Assembly (NCBI GenBank): GCA_009782165.1
Contig: WQUH01000126.1
Coordinates: 1 to 5,113, forward strand
DNA from: Pseudomonadota bacterium
GTDB taxonomy: Bacteria; Desulfobacterota; Desulfobulbia; Desulfobulbales; Desulfobulbaceae
Direction of reading: 5' to 3'
DNA length: 5,113 nucleotides
Positions within the stretch are counted from its first letter, which is position 1; each line of letters starts with the position of its first letter. Below the pieces are notes generated by a model. That model searched no databases and was not told where the DNA came from. It saw only the letters and a program-made list of their open reading frames with translations. The position numbers and the translations under genes are program-made. Shown piece after piece: positions 4,308 to 5,113 of the stretch.

Positions 4308-5113
4308 ATGCGCCGCACAATCTTTTTTTTATTAATCCCCTGTTTCGCGTTCCTGTTCGCCACCCTTGCCGCCGCCGCGTCGATTGTCGACAGCGAGCAA
4401 CGCACCCTGGCCTTTTCCCAGCCGTTCAAACGGATCATTTCGCTCTACCCGGCCCATACCGCCAACCTGCTCGAACTGGGGCTGAACCGGGAGATCATTG
4501 CCGGCGGTCCCGGCGACACGCGGCTGCCCGGCCGGCCGGTGGTCCAGTTTCAGGATGACCCGGAGCGCCTCCTGGCCCTCAAGCCGGATCTGGTGCTGAT
4601 CCGGCCGATGATCAGCCGCAGCCACCCCAACCTGGTGCGCATCCTGGAAAAGAACAATGTGCGGGTGGTCTCCCTGCAACCCACCGACGCCTCGGAGATG
4701 TTCGCCTACTGGCTGACCCTGGGCAAGCTGACCGGCCGCGAGCCGCAGGCCCAGGCCATGGTCGACGCCTTTCACCGGAAGCTGGCCGCGATCACCGAAC
4801 CGGTGCGGAAGATCCCCTTAGAAAAGCGCAAGCGGGTCTACTTCGAGGCCATCCACCGGCAGATGAAGACCTTTGCCCCCAAGTCCATCGCCATGTTTGT
4901 CCTGGAATCGGCCGGCGGCATCAACGTCGCCGCCGATGCCGAACAGGTGCGCGAAACCAACATCGCCGCCTACGGCAAGGAGCGCATTCTGGCCAAGGCC
5001 GGCCAGATCGATCTCTATCTCGCCCAGAGCGGCCGGATGAATCCGGTGAGCGTGGACGACATCGTCAGGGAGCCGGGTTTCGGCGTGATCAAGGCGGTCC
5101 GCGCCAACCAGGT
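4308..5113 (+). CDS. btuF: Periplasmic cobalamin/iron-siderophore-type substrate-binding protein, 3' truncated by window
   Basis: Binding protein that would deliver substrate to the permease in the periplasm. The frame is open from the ATG to the last base, giving 268 complete codons. A Sec signal peptide is clear: Arg2-Arg3, a hydrophobic core at 5-20, and a likely signal peptidase I site near Ala24-Ser25. Cys12 lies inside the core without a proper lipobox, so a lipoprotein is unlikely. The mature part has the BtuF/FepB-type fold: 'KRIISLYPAHTANLLELGL' (41-59), 'DPERLLALKPDLVLI' (84-98), the long backbone helix around 127-160, 'ESAGGINVAA' (200-209), and 'EPGFGVIKAVRANQ' (255-268), close to the usual C-terminus. 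Perhaps a few dozen residues are missing. The start is secure because the TGA of the ATPase gene (4281-4283) is in the same frame and no other start codon lies between. No Shine-Dalgarno sequence is visible in the 24-base gap. The substrate is inferred to be cobalamin from the operon. Confidence 0.85.
   Translation, partial: MRRTIFFLLIPCFAFLFATLAAAASIVDSEQRTLAFSQPFKRIISLYPAHTANLLELGLNREIIAGGPGDTRLPGRPVVQFQDDPERLLALKPDLVLIRPMISRSHPNLVRILEKNNVRVVSLQPTDASEMFAYWLTLGKLTGREPQAQAMVDAFHRKLAAITEPVRKIPLEKRKRVYFEAIHRQMKTFAPKSIAMFVLESAGGINVAADAEQVRETNIAAYGKERILAKAGQIDLYLAQSGRMNPVSVDDIVREPGFGVIKAVRANQ

Noticed and set aside
4308..4330. T8 run at 4323-4330 as an intrinsic terminator between the ATPase and binding-protein genes
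   Set aside because: Only a three-base stem (TGC-GCC-GCA) precedes it, and the run lies within the signal-peptide codons of an intact conserved gene.
4335..4345. Lipoprotein lipobox at Cys12 of the binding protein
   Set aside because: The residues before the Cys are L-I-P, lacking the small residue at -1, and the hydrophobic core continues beyond it to an ordinary A-A-A-S cleavage region.

Overview
The window is GC-rich and all supportable genes read on the + strand. Gene content (a CbiK-type class II cobaltochelatase preceded by a cobalamin riboswitch and followed by a BtuCDF-like importer) and codon use suggest an anaerobic Desulfobacterota/deltaproteobacterium or a close relative. That placement is inference from gene families, not a taxonomic result.

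Layout. Bases 1-174 are the 3' end of a PLP-dependent (group II) amino-acid decarboxylase. Twenty bases later, 195-1109 encodes a 304-residue protein with an excisionase/MerR-like helix-turn-helix at the N-terminus, a coiled coil, a Pro/Ala/Gln-rich linker carrying a short tandem repeat, and a C-terminal segment resembling the helix-turn-helix of serine recombinases. The two genes look co-transcribed. Bases 1110-1541 hold no gene but are densely regulatory: a sigma-70-type promoter (TTGACT, 17 bases, TAGGAT), a complete cobalamin riboswitch whose P1 strands match perfectly, a strong GC hairpin, and a rho-independent terminator with an eight-T tract. The rest is one operon: cbiK (1542-2444), a FecCD/BtuC permease (2444-3484), a FecE/BtuD ATPase (3465-4283) and the start of a periplasmic binding protein (4308 to the window edge). 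Adjacent genes overlap by 1 and 20 bases and are then separated by 24 bases.

How it works together. When cobalamin is plentiful the riboswitch should favour the terminator and shut off the operon. When it is scarce, the cell makes both a cytoplasmic chelatase that loads Co2+ into sirohydrochlorin, the committed step of the anaerobic B12 pathway, and an ABC importer that probably scavenges cobalamin or other corrinoids. De novo synthesis and salvage thus share one switch. The transporter's substrate is inferred from the riboswitch and is not proved by its sequence, because FecBCD-type importers also carry ferric siderophores and haem.

I see no convincing undescribed defence or mobile system. 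The least familiar items are the two-headed DNA-binding protein at 195-1109 and the detailed switching geometry of the riboswitch expression platform.
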